A stretch of 64,000 bases of DNA, from positions 49,603,000-49,666,999 of the forward strand of contig CM074185.1 of NCBI GenBank assembly GCA_037179385.1, given 5' to 3'. This document shows, in pieces, positions 12,090 through 24,109 of the stretch. The notes beneath the pieces are model-generated. The model searched no databases. It worked only from the letters and a program-made list of their open reading frames with translations, and was not told where the DNA came from. Position 1 is the first letter of the stretch, and each line of letters begins with the position of its first letter. The translations under genes were made by a program, and so were the position numbers. The stretch is from Holothuria scabra. Taxonomy: Eukaryota; Echinodermata; Holothuroidea; Aspidochirotida; Holothuriidae.

Positions 12090-12800
12090 GGCGATAGCGG
12101 GGGGGGGGGGGGAGGGCGACGGGGGAACCCCTCCCCCTCCGTCGGGAAAGGTCGGCGATTTCTTCGAGGAGGCCTAAAAATAAAAAAAATAATAATAATA
12201 TAAAAAAAAAAGAAGAAAAAAAAAAAAACCTACAAGGACTTATATCACTGGATGGGTGAACTAAGTTTTTGTTTTGATATGCTATTTTAATACATATCGG
12301 TTAGACCTCATTTCATGCACCTTGTCCTATTTCCTCCCCCGTCGTGGAAGGACGCCAACTTCTTTTGGGGAGGCCTAAAAATGAACGTAAAGGACTGAAG
12401 TTACTGGAAGGATGATCATGAATTTTTTTTTTCTTTTTGAACCATTTTATTCTTTTGTAACGGTATTTTAATGTCTATCTGAATCTTTTTGAATCACTTC
12501 TTACTAGCTCTCTTCAATCCGCAAGGTCATGCTCCCGTCTGGGAAGGCTGCCCTTCACCCTGTTGTTGAGAAAACCCAATTTCGTTGGGGGTGCATGCGA
12601 TGCCGACGTTAAACTGATAAAAGATGCGCGGATCTTATAAACTTCAGTCATCCGGTCTTCAAGTTCTTGATCTTGCTCACTAGAAGACCATTTTCTTCAA
12701 GAAAACTAACAATTCCGAATTTTCCTGGCAAAAACAAACGAGAGGTTGTTCAGGTACATGCAGTGCCCAATGTTCTGCCACATGGCCTGCCCCTAGCTAC
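12090..12800. repeat. Low-complexity G, CT and A-rich block with two diverged units
   Basis: It contains a 14-G run (12100-12113) and an A-rich AATAATAAT block (12177-12230). Two related units each hold CCTCCCCCG/TCGT.GGAAGG.CG and GAGGCCTAAAAAT (about 12130-12180 and 12330-12380). No coding frame is credible. It separates two retrotransposon remnants. Confidence 0.5.
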
Positions 12801-12821
12801 TACATCCGAATTCTAGTAAGG

Positions 12822-14802
12822 GTGAGAAGAGAAGTTCTTAGAGCAACTAGGAAGAAACGTAAGTGTTGGCGTCGCTATAGGGCCAGTAAAAGTCCAGAAA
12901 ACTTAGCAGCTTACAAGAAGCAGGAATTCTTAGTTAAAAATTTGGTAAATGGAACTAAAACTAGGTTTGAAAAGCAGTTGGCCAAGGAGGTTAAGATAAA
13001 CCCCAAAACTTTTCATGCCTATGTGAGGTCTAAGCAGAAGCTTAAGGAGGGTGTGGGGCCTCTCAAAGGTGATGATAATACTTTGGTTAGTGACCATCAG
13101 GATATGGCTAATTTGTTAAATGACTATTTTGTATCTGTTTTTACTGAGGAATCATCTTTGTTGGGGACTTGTAAGGGTTCTGATGTCTCTTCTTCAATCA
13201 GTTATGTCATTTTCTCAGAGGAACAAGTTTGTAAAAAGTTAAAGAGTTTGAAAGCTAGTAAGGCCCCTGGGTCAGATGGGGTCCACCCAGCCATTTTACG
13301 TGAGTGCTCTGAGATTTTGTCAGTTCCTCTTTCCATCATTTTTCAGAAGTGTCTGGATTCGAGTTTTGTTCCTACTGACTAGCGGGTAGCAAATGTTACT
13401 CCAATTTTTAAGAAGGGGGACCGAAGTAATCCTTGCAATTACAGGCCTGTCAGTTAAACCAGTGTTGTGTGCAAAGTTGTGGAATCTTTGATTAAGGATA
13501 GTTTACTTAAGTATCTTTTAGATAATGAGTTACTTAATCTGTCACAGCATGGTTTCCTGCCAAGCAGATCTTGTGTTACTAACTTACTGAGCTTTCTTGA
13601 AGATGTCTCTTCATCTCAGTGATTCTGGGTATGGCGTTGATGTCATTTACCTTGACTTTTCAAAGGCTTTTGATAAAGTTCCATTAGGTACTGTAGGCTA
13701 ATGGTTAAACTGCATAGGTTAGGGGTTCAGGGCAATTGTGCTGATTGGGTAAATTCGTGGCTTCATGGCAGATCTCAGAGAGTTGCTGTCAATGGTAACT
13801 TCCCCTCTTGAAAAGAAGTCACAAGTGGAGTACCGCAGGTTTCTGTCCTTGGCCCACTTCTTTTCTTAATTTTCACCAATGATGATAGTTCTCTTACATC
13901 TCGTATAAGTAAGTTTGCAGATGATACTAAGCTTTATAGGAAGATTAGCATTTTGGGTGATGCCTTACTGCGGCAGAAAGATCTGGATAGGTTATTTTCT
14001 TGGCCTAAGACCTGGCAAATGTCTTTTAATGCAGATAAGTGTAAGGTCCTTCATTTTGGTCCCAAAAGTTTTAGCTATGATTATAACATGAATGGTTGTG
14101 TTTTAAGTAATGTCACCTCTGAGAGTGATCTGGGTGTTGTAATTACTGGGGATTTAAAGTCATTAAGGTAGTGTGCAGCCACTGCTGTAAATGCTAATAG
14201 AGTGCTTGGATTGATCAAGAGGAATTTCATCAATTTTAGTAAGGATATTGTGCTTAATTTGTATAAGCAGTCGGTAAGACCCCATCTTGACTATGCAGCT
14301 CAGGCTTGGAGTCCCTTCTATGAAAAGAACAAGTTTCTTTTAGAGCAGGTTCAGAGGAGAGCCACTCGCCCCATTCCTGAGGTGAGAAATTTGCCTTATC
14401 ATGCTAGGCTTAAACATCTTGGGCTTACCACCTTGGAGCTGAGAAGGATTAGGGGAGACATGCTCCAGGTTTTCAAGTTCCTTTGTGAAAGGAATCTCCT
14501 TCTGTACTTGTACTTGTACTTATTTAAGGGTTCAATGTAATTCTCGAGTGCGAGGGCATTGTAAAAAGCTTGAAAAGCCTTTTCTTCCACAGAGTTGTCA
14601 ACGAGTGGAATTGACCACCAGATTGGGTAGTTAACTCCCCCTCAGTTCACTGCTTTAAGGTTAACATTGGCAGGTTTTTCCATGGATGTTCTAGAATCTG
14701 ATTGTTTGGGGCTGTTGTCAAGCTTTGGTGGTTTGACTTTTGATTAGGGCTTGGACTTCAGGGCATCTTATGGGGCCTTGGCCCTCCTTTGCCCTTCAAC
14801 CT
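12822..14802 (+). mobile_element. Decayed CR1-like retrotransposon with full RT region
   Basis: Translation shows, in order: a basic N-terminal segment (RATRKKRKCWRRYRASK), the finger motif LKASKAPGSDGVHPAIL (about 13240-13310), a broken PIFKKGD..NYRPVS, QHGFLPSRS, palm motif A YLDFSKAFDKVP (about 13650-13685), VPQ.SVLGPLLF, motif C FADD (13914-13925), then thumb and terminal HRVVNEWN. Catalytic aspartates survive, but the frame is broken: TAG at 13380-13382 where Trp is expected, TAA at 13455-13457 where Leu is expected, TGA near 13620 and further frame changes. No endonuclease domain is seen 5' of 12822, so the copy is 5' truncated. Its 3' UTR and TTATG tail match those of the copy at 6885-7556. 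It is non-functional. Confidence 0.85.
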
Positions 14803-15112
14803 GTTATGTTTTGTTATGTTATGTTATGTTATGTTATGTTATGTTATGTTATGTTATGTTATGTTATGTTATGTTATGTTATGTTATGTTATGTTATGTT
14901 ATGTTATGTTATGTTATGTTATGTTATGTTATGTTATGTTATGTTATGTTATGTTATGTTATGTTATGTTATGTTATGTTATGTTATGTTATGTTATGTT
15001 ATGTTATGTTATGTTATGTTATGTTATGTTATGTTATGTTATGTTATGTTATGTTATGTTATGTTATGTTATGTTATGTTATGTTATGTTATGTTATGCT
15101 ATGCTATGCTAT
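14803..15112 (+). repeat. (TTATG)n microsatellite, about 60 copies
   Basis: A nearly pure five-base array starts directly at the 3' end of the CR1-like element, where the sister copy has only about three units. The last units change to GCTAT. Long frames reading LCYVMLCYVM through it are artefacts of the repeat. It most likely grew by slippage from the element's own 3' tail. Confidence 0.95.
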
Positions 15113-16660
15113 ATTTTCAAAAATTCAAATACATAGGAAGAAAAATCATTTCTAGTCTGGAGTTCAGGAAGTCACATAGAAAATCTCATCTTTTTAGCGG
15201 GCCTTGCAATGGACTACAACGACGATTCCTAATACAGTATATAGAGGCAAGAACATTACATCTAAATAATTGCAGCAGTACCCTTTTATCTGGTAATTTT
15301 CTGATCACTTAGCAAGTTGGGTCTTTCTATTGAAGTGAAACTTTCATTTTAAAGGAAAGCTCAAAATAACGACTGCTTCGTTACTAGTTACAAGTCTTGA
15401 AAATGCCTGTTCCGACTGTCTGAAGGGTTAGATTTTTTAACAATTTTCTGTACGCTTCGCGCCAAAGATGGTGGCGCTCCGCTTAGAGAGAGTGTTTTGG
15501 TCGAAAAGATTATTTAAGAGAACATTGCAAGCTTGAAAATTAATCTTCGTTTTGGGACAATACTATGAGGTGAAAATTTTATTGCGAAAGAAAGCTCAAA
15601 ATAATGACTGATTTGTTTTTAGGTATCGAGCCCGGGCAATGCCATTCCCTGCTCTCTGGAGGTTCTCAATTTTAAAAAAAAATTCTGTGCTCTGCACTTT
15701 GATAGTCGTTCGGGCAAAATTACATTTTTCTGACAAAAGAGACAATTCTGCCCCTCCCAAACTGAAACGCTCCCGTACGTCTATGTCAATGTATAAAATA
15801 TAAAACTTCAAATGTATGGGAAGCCAAACTGTTTCCGCGGGAGAATTTTCCCAATATGGTCCGAGGGTCTTAATCTGCATGATGATATTCAGTAATTCCA
15901 ACCAAACTACAGATCACGTCCTACTTGATTTTCTTGTAAGAAGATTAGATTCTCCCATAAAACCCGTAAATCTGTCACAAAATTATAAGTTTTCTCCAGT
16001 ATAGGCTTCAGATTGTTAAGGTGGCAAAAATTTTTCAATTTCGATGGATACCCCGTACAATAAATAACCAAAGCAAAGGCTCTGTTAATCACCTCAACAT
16101 TCTACCTCTTGAAAGTCATATCACATAATTAAAAACCCAAGTATTTCATTATAACTGTACCCCAAACCAAATTTCTTTCACTGGATTCCAAAATTTCTCC
16201 AATAAAATAAGCTCTTAATTTTCAAATCTTCGTTCAAAAAAGGAAAAACTTTTCTGGCAACCTAGTTTTGTGTTGAAGCCTTAGTACGTAGGCCTAGTAC
16301 GATTTAATGCGTAACCCCCAAATATTGACAGCTGTCGCCTATATAAAATTTTTAATTTTTCCCATATGGAGGACAGATCCTTCAATAAACACCCCAACTT
16401 TTTAAAGGTCCTTACAAAAGCAAAATTTCTTTAAAAAGTTTTAAATTTTGTCTTCAAAATAAACTCCGGATTTTTAAGTATTTGTTGTAAAGGAGGTCAA
16501 TAATTTCGCGCGCTGCGCGCGCCTCAAAATGTTAAGTCACGTCCCACCGCGACTTACTCAAAGCCTCTGTCGGGGCCTTGAAATGCTGGCCACCCTGTCG
16601 AGGAGCTTGACCCCCCTGTCGGGGAAATCCTGGCGCCACCCCTGGGTATATAGTGCTCCT
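15113..16660. other. Non-coding, repeat-derived stretch
   Basis: Two diverged units about 236 bases apart share AAAGCTCAAAATAA and GACTG (near 15355 and 15591). A GGAGCG-family unit (minus orientation) is at about 15440-15490. At 16630-16644 the sequence CTGGCGCCACCCCTG is in reverse complement like a hAT terminal repeat (CAGGGGTGGCGCCAG), but no partner end with a matching duplication was found. No gene was seen. Confidence 0.5.
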
Positions 16661-16860
16661 CTAGTTTTGAACATAACATTCAGGATGGGATATTGCTCGT
16701 TCATCTTTAATATTAGTTGGCTGTAAGTATTGCACATATTCCTTGCGTTCTATGGGCGAACCAGTGCCAGTGGGTTCGTCTAGGCCTACCAATAAAAGAA
16801 AAAAATATTGGTGGCGGTGGCGGTTCAACAAGACAAGTCTGAGTTTTGTCGGATGATCAC

Positions 16861-16970
16861 CTACCTACCCATCCACATGGCACCGTCCAAAAAATCTACC
16901 CACCTACCCACCCACTCACCCACCCATCCACCACCACCCCATCCACCACCCCCCCCCCAAAAAAAATGGA
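16861..16970. repeat. Degenerate (CCAC/CCTA)n low-complexity tract
   Basis: The strand is almost purely pyrimidine plus A in steps of four (CCCACCTACCCA and variants), ending in a C run and an A run. It is simple-sequence DNA with no coding meaning. Confidence 0.8.
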
Positions 16971-17112
16971 ACTGAGGGCGAGAGTGCACGCAGGCGGGCT
17001 ACTTACGTGAAGCTCCATCATAACGGTTGGCGAGGAACGTACATTTTTTTTTTTTTTGACTATACACAGTTACGGTGGCGGTTTGGCCTAAAGCCCTAGA
17101 ATATCAGGGATG

Positions 17113-17590
17113 GTATAGATACCAAACTATAAAGCAGGTCACATTACAGCGATATCGGATCGGATTACTATCCGATTTTTGTGAGTTTTAGTTAAAATCT
17201 CCTCCATCCATGCATTATCGGAAAGAACAAAAAAATTGCCATATTTTGTAGGCTATATATGAGATAGGTATGGGAGGGCCACGAAAGTGAAAATGTGAAG
17301 TAGCCTATTTATTCCGTGACGTCACATTGACAAATTGCTTTAATCGGACTACGCGTATCCGATAAAAGCTGTCTGCGGATGTGACGTCACGGAATAATTG
17401 GTATATCTAAGAATTTCGTAGTCCTTCGATGCAAATCATAGGCCTATATCTACACAGGTTGGCAAATTTTTGTTTCTTTTCGACCAAAGATGGAGGAGAT
17501 ATAATTAAAACTCACAAAAATCGGAGCGAAATCCGATCCGATATCGCTCTGATTTGTCCTTCAAGGGTATACGTAGATACCAAACTAAAC
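17113..17590. repeat. Foldback element with two inverted-repeat layers and flanking direct repeats
   Basis: The outer arms (about 17150-17215 and 17487-17560) are inverted complements sharing GCGATATCGGATCGGAT and CGATTTTTGTGAGTTTTA. Inner arms share ATTCCGTGACGTCAC and its complement GTGACGTCACGGAAT, each holding a CRE-like TGACGTCA. The direct repeat TAGATACCAAACTA flanks both sides (17116-17129 and 17574-17587), like a long target duplication. There is no coding frame. It is a palindromic mobile element of unknown class. Confidence 0.65.
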
Positions 17591-17644
17591 GGCGCCGTGG
17601 GTAATTTTGTTCAGTTAGGAAGGGGCGGATTGCTGTTACAACCG

Positions 17645-18600
17645 ATAATGTTGCACATTTTCAACTTTTCCATTAAAAAGTCCACATTTTCATATATTCA
17701 GTTTGTGACAGGAATTACAAGAAAGTTCAAATGTTGTTTAATTTGACCCACAAAAAAGTGAACTCTATAGCAATTTTCCATCATTTGAAGATCTCATTTT
17801 TGTTTTTTGCAAAGAATTTTTCAAAGGGTTTTCCAGAAAGTACACTGTTGCTCCCACATAAGTTCCAGATTTTAAATGTTAAGAGGCAAAAAATCAATAG
17901 GCGAGTTACTTCGTCGGATACTAGCCTTAATTCGTAGCCTAAAAATAGACCTATGTAACACAGAGAAAATCCCAAAGTATAGCTAGATGAAATTAATTTC
18001 ACCGACAGAATTTGTTATTTATTATAATGGCAAAATATTCTCGGAAAATATTCCGATTTGGTCGGAGAACTTAAATCTCTGGGTCCAAGAAAAAGTGTGT
18101 AACCACCAACAATTCTTCTGATCTTCAGTTTTTGCCGGAACAGATGTGTGAGAGGCAAAGTGTTCTTAAACTCTTCAAATTTCCTAAGAAAAAACAAATA
18201 CACAAAACTTTATCAAAAGATTTTATCTAATGTAGTTAACATGAAAAGTATTTGCATAAAAGAGCAAATTTAAGAGTAGGTTAACTAGCCACTAGTAAAA
18301 GTTTTCATGCAGAGCTGGCAACATCATTTGTGCTCATAACTACGAAGTTTTTTGGATCATCAATTTTACAGGCCCGTCGGAACGGAAAACATGGTAGGGG
18401 GTACTGAGTGCCAGCAAGACTTCCAAAGAGGAGCGTACGTAACCATCGGTAGGCGCGGAGCGTATATGTGTGATTTAAAAACCCTCATGTGGCCGTAAAG
18501 GAACTTCCCGAGTTTTCTTTAGCTTCATATACCTACTTCTGGAAACAGCACTTAGTAAATATTGGGAGTGAATATACCTTCATCCCCTCCTTTTTCATTG
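17645..18600 (+). repeat. Dispersed repeat, about 0.95 kb, second copy at 50885-51875
   Basis: Colinear similarity to 50885-51875 in the same orientation, for example CAACAATTCTTCTGATCTTC, GGTCGGAGA/CGTCGGAGA, AATAGACCTATGTAAC and TTTTATC.AAT. Both copies end with a GGAGCG-family unit (18385-18600 here). Diverged by small indels and substitutions; non-coding. It is probably a DNA transposon derivative, but the ends were not resolved. Confidence 0.75.
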
Positions 18601-18809
18601 GAGGTTGAATCCTCTCCCCCTGGTTCAAGTGCCTACAAACTTGATACATGAAATCATGGATGGGAGTTTCCTTTCTTTTTTATTTTTCTTTTGAGTAGCA
18701 CATTGATTCGGAAAGCATCCAAGTGCCTCCCAGTGTTACGAATTATTGGAAATATCGTGAGCAATGTGCGTCTGCCTCTTCTGCAACGGGGAATTAATTA
18801 CCCAGCCTG

Positions 18810-20056
18810 CACTGTTAAAAATTTCTGTAAATTTACAGACTTTTTTTAACTTAAACTTTTTGTATTTTACTTTTAATAGAGACTTTCTGTATCTTTACAG
18901 ACACTTTGTATTGCTACAATAAAAAAGGTTGTTTAACATGTATTTTCTGTTTATTTGAAAAACCATTTCTGTCTGCTTTTTTAACCAAATTTTACCGCTT
19001 TGTAAAACTTTTTCTGTAAATTTACAGAAATTTTAACAGTATTTTGTATTTTTCTGATTTCACATAAATATACTGTCATTTAACAAACATTCATTTTGTT
19101 TTTAAGCTGAAAAAGAAACAAAAATAAGCCCAAACAAACAAACAAATAAGAAATAGCCAGAAAATTTTCAATATATAACATGCATCCTTCTGCGAAGTTT
19201 CAGTTAAAAAAGAAAACATTTTTGGCAAATTTATGGCCCTATTTGAAAATTAACTTACATTTATTATACTGACAATTGGTATACTGATGTCAACTCATCG
19301 CCACAGGCGCTCATGCACTTGATCGAATTAAAAACGTTTCACAAATTTACTTGAAAGAGTCTGTAAATTTACCACTTTATGACGTATATCTCATTTTGCA
19401 TAAATGGGTGGAGCTTATTTTGTAGGCATTTTCCTAACAAAAGGATTGCTGTTGCTTTGAATAATATCTTTTTTGGCGTTTTTTAATCAGGAAGTGATAA
19501 ACTTATTGTTTACAGTACCTTGTCTGGAAATGTTTGCAACCAATGTATTTGCATTCTTTGTCATATTTATTTTAAAAACAATTATTATATTGTACAAAAA
19601 ATGTGACTTTCCAATTACAAAGTTCCTAGAGATAGCAGTCTACTTGACAACAATATGACAACAAAGCATCCTCATTGTGTTTTGATTGAAAACAACTTCG
19701 TAACGACACATTACGTTGATAAGCAAATACCTGATCTACGTAATGGTGAAGTGTATGTTACGTAATAACATATGAAAGGAAAAAAGCGATATTATAATAA
19801 ATATTAAAACGCCGAGAATGAAAACAGTAGGCTGTAGTTCACATAAAATTAAGGTAAAAAAAAAACAGAACAATTCTGTAATTCGATTTTACAGTAGACA
19901 TTTGTAAACTAATTTACATGCAAAAACTGTAAAGAAAAAACAAACACTTAATGTTTTTTCATGATTACAGTCTGGCTGTAAAAAAAAACATTATTTGGTT
20001 GGAAAAAAATTTGCCATAAAAATTATGTAAATTTTACAGAGAAATTTTTAACAGTG
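18810..20056. mobile_element. CACTG-ended non-autonomous DNA transposon, 1.25 kb
   Basis: The left end CACTGTTAAAAATTTCTGT and the reverse complement of the right end (CACTGTTAAAAATTTCTCTG) are terminal inverted repeats. The palindromic word CTGTAAATTTACAG recurs inside. CACT starts are typical of CACTA/EnSpm and related superfamilies, but no clear 2-4-bp target duplication is visible. No transposase frame. The right end overlaps a separate inverted duplication (19943-20104). Confidence 0.7.
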
Positions 20057-20104
20057 TACCTACAGCCAGACTGTAATCATGAAAAAACATTAGGTGTTTG
20101 TTTT
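19943..20104. repeat. Inverted duplication straddling the right end of the CACTG element
   Basis: About 45 bases inside the element (AAACACTTAATG, then CATGATTACAGTCTGGCTGTA near 19945-19983) reappear inverted just outside it (TACAGCCAGACTGTAATCATG, then CATTAGGTGTTTG near 20060-20103). The element's terminal repeat sits in the loop. It looks like a snap-back product or two overlapping insertions. Confidence 0.65.
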
Positions 20105-20111
20105 TGTATAA

Positions 20112-21181
20112 AACTAGAAATGCGGTTACGAGAATCGTAACCACTTACTGTCCATGGTTGTTTCTGTGCCAATGTAACCGGGTACGTACTAAAGCTTGTG
20201 ATATACCTGAACATAATGAAATATTGCAGGACTCGAAGATCGTCGTCAAATCACGCAAAAAGTTAGTTTCTCGGCGGCCGTGCTATCCTTTGGTTCGAAC
20301 GGTGGGGACAAATTTTCCCATGATCCTCTGTACATCAATATATAAAGGGAGTCCGTGGGCATAACCCAAAGACCAATGACTGTTTGTGTATTTATCATTC
20401 TCAGAATGATGGTCATTCTCAGAATTAGCATAGGGGTCTATACTTTTCTTTTTGTCTGCACTTAGGATTACCTTGGGTCTATTTATTTTCTCGCAAGGAG
20501 GACATGCATGGCCGCCCTGGTGAAGAGGTCTAACTTAGGAGGGGTCGGGTGGGGAGTTTGGAAACTTTGTTGGTTTTCCGCAATGGTGTCTAGATGCGAA
20601 AGATGGTACCATAAGTTGTTGCTTTTACTAGAGTTTCCTCTAACTTGATTGACGCAAAATTAGGGAAACCTGTCAGATCATTAAATACATGAAATTCGGA
20701 CACTTATGGTGGCGGTAATTACAAAACCACCCAGACACCAGCACGAAACATAAAACAGGACTTGTCCTGGTAAAACCGAACGTCTGGTAACCCTACTGTA
20801 CCTGCAGTGCCACTGTGAGCACTGTAGGCATACTTTGCAACTTCCGGTTGATCACTGCTGTTTCATCGGCACTGCATCATGAATAGCGACTAAAGGCCTA
20901 GATGGTGATTCGATCTTCAATTAGCCTGATAAGCATTATGAGAAATAGTGCATTCCTGCATCATTCATGTGCATCACGAGATTCCGAGTCGAAAGGTAAC
21001 AAACGGTTGATATCTACAACAAGCAACCAACACAGTACTGCATTATGTTCAGGTTTATCACAAGGCGGCCAAAAAACATAAAAGGGCGATATTCCAAGCT
21101 TTAGTACGTACCCGGTTACAATGGCACAGAAACAATCATGGACAGTAAGTGGTTACGATTCTCGTAACCGCATTTCTAGTT
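20112..21181. mobile_element. DNA transposon derivative with 87-bp terminal inverted repeats
   Basis: Arms at 20112-20198 and 21095-21181 are inverted complements with very few mismatches (AACTAGAAATGCGGTTACG at the outer ends, GGTACGTACTAAAGCTTG at the inner ends). The 0.9 kb between them has no transposase. High arm identity suggests recent movement. A target duplication is not obvious, so the superfamily is open. Confidence 0.75.
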
Positions 21182-22121
21182 ACTGTACTTCTCAAGATAC
21201 ACCTAGCATTTGCCATTTGGCAACCGCAAGCCTAAGTCAAGCCTTACGTAACTGCTTCCAAAAGAGAAATATAACACTGAAGAAAGCTAACGTCAAATGC
21301 TAACATTAACGATTAAACCAAGGCCTAGATGCGAACATAAACGTCAAGGTTGTTCTCCAAACTACAAGCACTTGCGAGATACGATAGTACAGTGTGTGTG
21401 CAGTGTGCATTGTGTCACAATACAACAATGCTCTTTAGCTTGTTCTCGTTTTAATAGCGACTCTGTTCGCGATATACTACAGGTACAATGCTGGAGAGCG
21501 ACCGTTGTGTGATGAGCAACCGTATACTGTGTACAAATTTGACTTACACAAGCATTCTTTTACAAAACAATAAAATACATAAGTGCCTAAATATGACCCT
21601 TTTTTTTTGCCATGTCATAACCAAAAGTGACCATGAAGTCTCGTTCCCGTAAACATGACTCACTCTACATAATGAACTCAATTGAAGAGCAAACAAGTCA
21701 CTGAGAATCAAGAAACATTGAAAGAAAGAACTGTCCCTCGAAAATGAGAAGCGTGTCTAAGGTACTGTCCATGACGTTACTGTCCATGGCGTCATAGACA
21801 GTACAAAGATCGCCCGAAAAGAAAGAGCAGTCCAATAGACATGGTGAAGTTTCCATAGAAGATCAAAAACAAACATTTCAAAAATTGGATGGTTAAACAT
21901 TCAGCAAGTTTAAAAAATGCGTGAGTCTCACTTCATTGCCCCGCTCAACATAACACTCTGGCCAAAATGATATATTCGGGGGAAAGTCGCAAAACTGTTT
22001 TTCACATGTCGGATTGTACATACGTATACGGGTAGATGGGATTGTGAATAGATATGCATACACAGTGGCACCGACACAGCCCATGGGGTGCCCCATAATC
22101 ATATTTCGACCCAATAAATTA
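21182..22121. other. Non-coding stretch
   Basis: No supported gene and no clear element ends. TGACGTTACTGTCCATGGCGTCA near 21771-21795 holds a short imperfect repeat. Confidence 0.4.
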
Positions 22122-22129
22122 CTCACAAG

Positions 22130-23710
22130 CAGTGGCGTAGCCACGGGGCCTGGGGGGACCTAGGCCCCCCCAGATTTTCTCCAGGCTCCCCCCCCCCCAG
22201 ATTTTTTGCGTCCTGATAGAGTAATTGAAAAAAATAAAAATAAAAAAATGTGCAAAAATTAAAAAAAAAAAAAAATCATGGATGAATTTGTGTAAAACAC
22301 ATTTTGTCCGCACGTATGAAATCAAGCAATAACTTTAAAATGCCTACTTTCACTAAATTAGATAGGCCTACCGTTTGTGATCTGCACTGTCGTTTATTGC
22401 ATTTCACTTCGAAGATGAAACGGAAGTCTCGACGACAAACTTTAATGTGACTTTGTTAGGTTAAGACCCTTTCTGCCTTTCGGATGGCTGATTGATTTAC
22501 TGAAAATAAGGCAATCGTACACTGGAGACCACTCTTACACGACCATACTTTATTATACACAAAATATGCCGTAAGCAGATAAGGGTAAGGTACTGCCTTC
22601 GGATAATTCTTCCCTTCCATCCTTAACAAGTATAGGCCTATGTCGTGCCTCACTCTTGCCCAGGACAAGTGCCACTGTAGGACGATTTTTTTTCGACAAG
22701 TCCTCTTTTTACTAGTTGGCATTGGCGTCCGGGGGATTTGTAAAATGTCCACAAGGTCCGGATTTGCATATGTTTCCCACATGATCCATACTTCTGCTTT
22801 GAGGTTCAATTATTTTGAGGGATTTATTCGTAGTATTTTAATTTTGACTACGTAATGTACCGATGAACAAATACTGCACCATTTTGCACATTGTTTCTTT
22901 GGTAGTATGTATGTCTCTTGTAAAATTTCTACAAAAACTAAAAATACTTTTATATTTTCATGCTCTCCAAAAAGGGAAAATCCGAAAACTCAGGCCTATA
23001 ATCAGTTCAAAGTTTTGCCAAACATAGCACCATTTTGCATCTAGGAAATCTAACGCAAAGAAAGTTTCTCAGAAGGGGACACAACTACTTTTGGTTTTCC
23101 TGTTAAAGGGTGAGGTACTGCCTTAGGTAAGCTGAAATCCATTCAAATATTGCCGCATTTGCGGCTGGGTACATCCAGTTTAAAACACGTGGGAAGTGCC
23201 GTTTCCGGCCATCTGGAGGGGTTTTAAAGCCCAAAATTTTCTTGTACGCTCCGCGCCAACTGATAGTGGCGCTCCGCTTAGATTCAAATATTGCCGCATT
23301 TGCGATCTACGTGCTTCTGAAGTTTACAATTTTTCCAAAGGGAAAGGGAGATACCGGCTCCCTTTAGTCTCATCCCCCAGGCCACAGATCAGAAGTGCCC
23401 AGTTTTGGGGTCCCTAAAAAGTGTATGTATTGCCATTTTTCATAGACTGATTTTTTATTCTCATTATTGAGACATCGCAGACATGAGATTCGTATTTCAA
23501 GGTTGGGTACATCCAGCTTAAAACACATGGGAAGTGCCGTTTCCGGCCATCTGGAGGGGTTTAAAGCCCAAAATTTTCTTGTACGCTCCGCGCCAACCCA
23601 TGGTGGCGCTCCGCTTAGATAGTCTTGCCGTGCCTGACCCTTGGAGGTACCAGGCCCCCCCCCACTTGTTACCTAGGCCCCCCAAAAATCCCATCCTGGC
23701 TACGCCACTG
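22130..23710. mobile_element. hAT non-autonomous element with perfect 8-bp target duplication
   Basis: Terminal inverted repeats CAGTGGCGTAGCCA (from 22130) and TGGCTACGCCACTG (to 23710), then C/G-rich subterminal blocks (CCTAGGCCCCCC on both sides). CTCACAAG flanks both ends exactly (22122-22129 and 23711-23718). This is diagnostic of hAT transposition. The interior has no transposase; a 117-codon minus frame at 22456-22809 lacks any family signature. Two GGAGCG-family units (about 23165-23290 and 23505-23625) lie near the right end. Confidence 0.9.
23165..23625 (-). repeat. Two GGAGCG-family units inside the hAT element
   Basis: Each unit carries, in minus orientation, GCGGAGCGCCA, TTGGCGCGGAGCGTACAAG, AAAATTTTGGGC and CCAGATGGCCGGAAACGGCA. 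The two lie about 340 bases apart. The core GCGCCA...TTGGCGC can pair. The same unit is found at about 15440, 18385, 35520, 35745, 51660, 52615 and 53185. Confidence 0.8.
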
Positions 23711-24025
23711 CTCACAAGTACTTAACTTTTACTGAAACACCATATGTTCGTGTGTACCGGAGTACTGTAGTTAGTATAACCATGTGACGATTCCGTAAAA
23801 TCTCGATTCATGGTTTAACCAGTCTTATACTAATTCCAAATGGATTTTTTCAGCCGGGTAGCTTACTTAAAAATGCGTTCATATTTAAATGAAGTTTGTG
23901 GACAAAAAAACATAACTGCAGACTGTGCAAAATTCAAGACAATCCGACCAATAAGTTTAATTTGAGTGCCGAGTAGAATTCGAAGCATGGATAAAATTTC
24001 CCCTTTGGGTTAGCCCGCGGGGCGG

Positions 24026-24109
24026 ACGAACTTTTTTCGTCCATCTCATCGCTACGGGAAAATCAACACGAACTTTTTTCGTCCAACTTGTCGCTACGAA
24101 AAAATCAAC
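24026..24109. repeat. Two 42-bp tandem units
   Basis: ACGAACTTTTTTCGTCCA...TCGCTACG..AAAATCAAC occurs twice, at 24026-24067 and 24068-24109. Each unit holds the palindrome GACGAA-TTTT-TTCGTC. Confidence 0.8.

Noticed and set aside
14740..15312. Long open frames reading repeated LCYVM in three frames
   Set aside because: They are translations of the (TTATG)n array; a repeat unit without stops opens all frames on one strand.
16622..16652. Complete hAT element ending at 16644
   Set aside because: Only one end visible; no left end with GGTATATA duplication in the preceding 1.5 kb.
22456..22809. 117-codon minus-strand frame inside the hAT element
   Set aside because: No transposase or other motif, no similarity I can name, and composition like the surrounding non-coding DNA.
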